Positions 60,004 through 61,539 of a stretch of DNA of 61,539 nt are shown here, piece after piece. Location: NCBI GenBank assembly GCA_024682375.1, contig JAIKZI010000056.1, forward strand, positions 1 to 61,539, read 5' to 3'. The stretch is from Lachnospiraceae bacterium. Lineage in GTDB: Bacteria; Bacillota; Clostridia; Lachnospirales; Lachnospiraceae. Made by a program: the position numbers and the translations under genes. Below the pieces are notes generated by a model, which was not told where the DNA came from, made no database searches, and worked only from the letters and a program-made list of their open reading frames with translations. Position 1 is the first letter of the stretch, and the number at the start of each line of letters is the position of its first letter.

Positions 60004-61539
60004 ATGTGTTTTATGCTCATGGGATTGTCAATAATAGCTATGTGTTATAGCTCTCATTTTGAAGTAGGTACATTTAAAACTATAGAGGTTACATTTAAAG
60101 ATGTACCACTGATACTAGTGACCATGCTTATTGGAAATGTTCCTGCGATGGTCACAATTCTTATTTCAATAGTAGTAAAATCCATGACGAATGGTCTGGT
60201 GGCATATACATCATTCGTCTACATAGTAATTTCTTATTTAGTATATTATTTTCACAGTAGAGTATGGCTTAAGAAAAAAATAGGATCAATTATTGCTATA
60301 ATCTGTCTCTCATTCGCATCTGGTGTCGGTTGGGGACTTATGGTTATGGTTACAGAAGGTACGCTTACATCGAACTTCGGATTTGGAGTTTTATGGAGAT
60401 GCTTTTTGACAGGATTGATTGAAGTTTTGGTTTCTTTTTTCCTGTATTATCTTCTTGCAATCAAAGCACCTAAGAAGTTTAGAACTAAGTTTTGGAATGT
60501 AAATAAGATAGAAAATATAACTCCGATGAGTCAGACCATCATGCATTCAAAGATTAGTAAGAAAATTTCTTTTGTGCTGCTCTTCTCACTTCTTATTATG
60601 GATCTGATGGCGGTTGTATGTGTTAATTATTTGATACCGACTCTCATTGAAGGAGATAAACAGAAATTTGAAGAATATATATCTAAGAATATTACGACCG
60701 AAGAAAACGAGGTTGTGAAATCTTCTGAGACAGATTCTACAATGCTTACAGATACGAGCACGGGTACAGAGGAAAAAAACTTTAAGATGTTTGGAAATCG
60801 TGAGTCTGCCAATAAGTCATCGCCGATTAATTTGAATGAAACGACTCTGGCCTTTGATATGAAATTATTTTTCCTTTTGGCATCACTTTCTATGTCTATA
60901 GGAATGATTATGAATTATCTGGCACAGACTTTGATATCGAAACCGATTGTAGAGTTATCTAGTCTTGTTGATAAGCTGGGCGAGATGGATGAAAAGTCTA
61001 TGAGAGAGACGGTATCTGAGATTCATAAGCTAGAAGTGAATTCTAATGATGAGATTGGATCTTTGTATAAGTCTATTGATAATATGTCTGATAGTTTGAT
61101 AGATCATTTAGAGCTTATTAAAGAAGAACAGAAATTGAGTGAGGATTTGCGTGTGGCAAAAGCATCGAGCGAAGCGAAGTCTTCATTCCTTTCAAATATG
61201 TCACACGAGATTCGAACACCTATAAACGCAATTCTCGGAATGAATGAGATGATTCTTAGGGAATTCGATGATCCGAAGCTGAATGAATATGCAGTAAATA
61301 TTGAAACTTCTGGACATAGTCTTCTTTCACTTGTAAATGACATTTTGGATTTCTCAAAGATTGAAGCAGGAAAGATGGAGATACTTCCTGTTGAATATGA
61401 TTTGAGCTCGGTTATAAATGATCTTATTAATATGTCAAATCCTAGAGCAAAGGCAAAGAATCTGGAATTAAAGGTTTTAGTTGATGAAACTATGCCACAT
61501 ATGCTTTATGGCGATGATGTAAGAATCAAGCAGTGTGCG
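60004..61539 (+). CDS. Sensor histidine kinase, N-terminal part (cut by window end)
   Basis: At least 512 residues are visible from ATG 60004; the frame is open upstream to 59932, and because hydrophilic, coding-like residues precede this ATG (ERYKNIGDVLGDL), a non-ATG start such as CTG 59956 is possible. The N-terminal ~160 residues hold four to five transmembrane helices reminiscent of 5TMR-LYT sensors. After another TM (KISFVLLFSLLIMDLMAVVC) comes an extracellular loop of about 90 residues, a further TM and HAMP (about 310-370), and the phospho-acceptor site FLSNMSHEIRTPINAILGMN with its His near residue 403. The ATP-binding domain would follow beyond the window. A hybrid kinase is likely, but the C-terminus is not seen. 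Confidence 0.85.
   Translation, partial: MCFMLMGLSIIAMCYSSHFEVGTFKTIEVTFKDVPLILVTMLIGNVPAMVTILISIVVKSMTNGLVAYTSFVYIVISYLVYYFHSRVWLKKKIGSIIAIICLSFASGVGWGLMVMVTEGTLTSNFGFGVLWRCFLTGLIEVLVSFFLYYLLAIKAPKKFRTKFWNVNKIENITPMSQTIMHSKISKKISFVLLFSLLIMDLMAVVCVNYLIPTLIEGDKQKFEEYISKNITTEENEVVKSSETDSTMLTDTSTGTEEKNFKMFGNRESANKSSPINLNETTLAFDMKLFFLLASLSMSIGMIMNYLAQTLISKPIVELSSLVDKLGEMDEKSMRETVSEIHKLEVNSNDEIGSLYKSIDNMSDSLIDHLELIKEEQKLSEDLRVAKASSEAKSSFLSNMSHEIRTPINAILGMNEMILREFDDPKLNEYAVNIETSGHSLLSLVNDILDFSKIEAGKMEILPVEYDLSSVINDLINMSNPRAKAKNLELKVLVDETMPHMLYGDDVRIKQCA

Noticed and set aside
59987-60034. Short peptide frame starting at ATG 59987 before the kinase
   Set aside because: Only about 15 codons, overlapping the kinase frame, with no clear family or leader-peptide feature.

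Overview
The window looks like chromosomal DNA of an AT-rich, motile, anaerobic, fibre-fermenting Firmicute. I infer Lachnospiraceae (Butyrivibrio/Pseudobutyrivibrio-like) from rubrerythrin, two oxygen-sensitive radical proteins (a glycyl radical enzyme and its activase), cellobiose phosphorylase, strong AGGAGG-type ribosome binding sites and several chemoreceptors. I see no tRNA, rRNA, insertion sequence, phage gene or CRISPR array.

Layout. 1-1450: minus-strand PTS genes (EIIA, then an EIIC cut by the window edge). 1610-4890: a yybP-ykoY (manganese) riboswitch, then a CaCA cation exchanger, L-asparaginase and a GH25 lysozyme. 4890-7110: an accessory island with decaying copies of a terminator arm, a very regular 64-bp (128-bp dimer) repeat array, a lone gene with a PD-(D/E)XK-like nuclease domain, and more copies of the same repeat after it. 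7117-9854: minus-strand M18 aminopeptidase, membrane protein and phosphodiester glycosidase. 10086-14416: a FIST sensor gene, a soluble and a membrane chemoreceptor, and an acetyltransferase. 14453-15719: a DNA-entry-type nuclease, preceded by a leader terminator and by an apparent small RNA of three hairpins that share one loop sequence.

16300-30190 is one long nucleoside salvage and catabolism cluster: uridine phosphorylase, a BMP-type nucleoside ABC importer, cytidine deaminase, DeoC, adenosine deaminase, DeoB, purine nucleoside phosphorylase, a Crp/Fnr regulator and a YczE-like membrane protein. The YjjI/YjjW glycyl-radical pair of unknown reaction lies inside it. Palindromes of the form TTGCC-N4-GGCAA sit in front of the cluster and may be targets of its own Crp/Fnr protein. 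30388-34670 holds housekeeping genes: HflX, rubrerythrin, free-Met-R-sulfoxide reductase, YitT and DUF554.

34862-44327 is a cellobiose/cellodextrin locus: cellobiose phosphorylase diverges from a LacI regulator, ABC importer and GH3 beta-glucosidase, and both promoters carry the same LacI-type operator. 44379-49980 has DUF975, MATE, transglutaminase-like, NSS transporter and OGG-type glycosylase genes. 50161-54293 is a second LacI-controlled sugar ABC operon without a hydrolase. 54419-61539 holds a stomatin-like protein, a sigma-D-type promoter before a small protein and a Maf/DUF115 motility glycosyltransferase, a Cache chemoreceptor, and the start of a sensor histidine kinase cut by the window end.

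The two regions most likely to hold something undescribed are the repeat/nuclease island (4.9-7.1 kb) and the three-hairpin RNA (15.26-15.42 kb). The YjjI/YjjW pair in the nucleoside cluster comes next.
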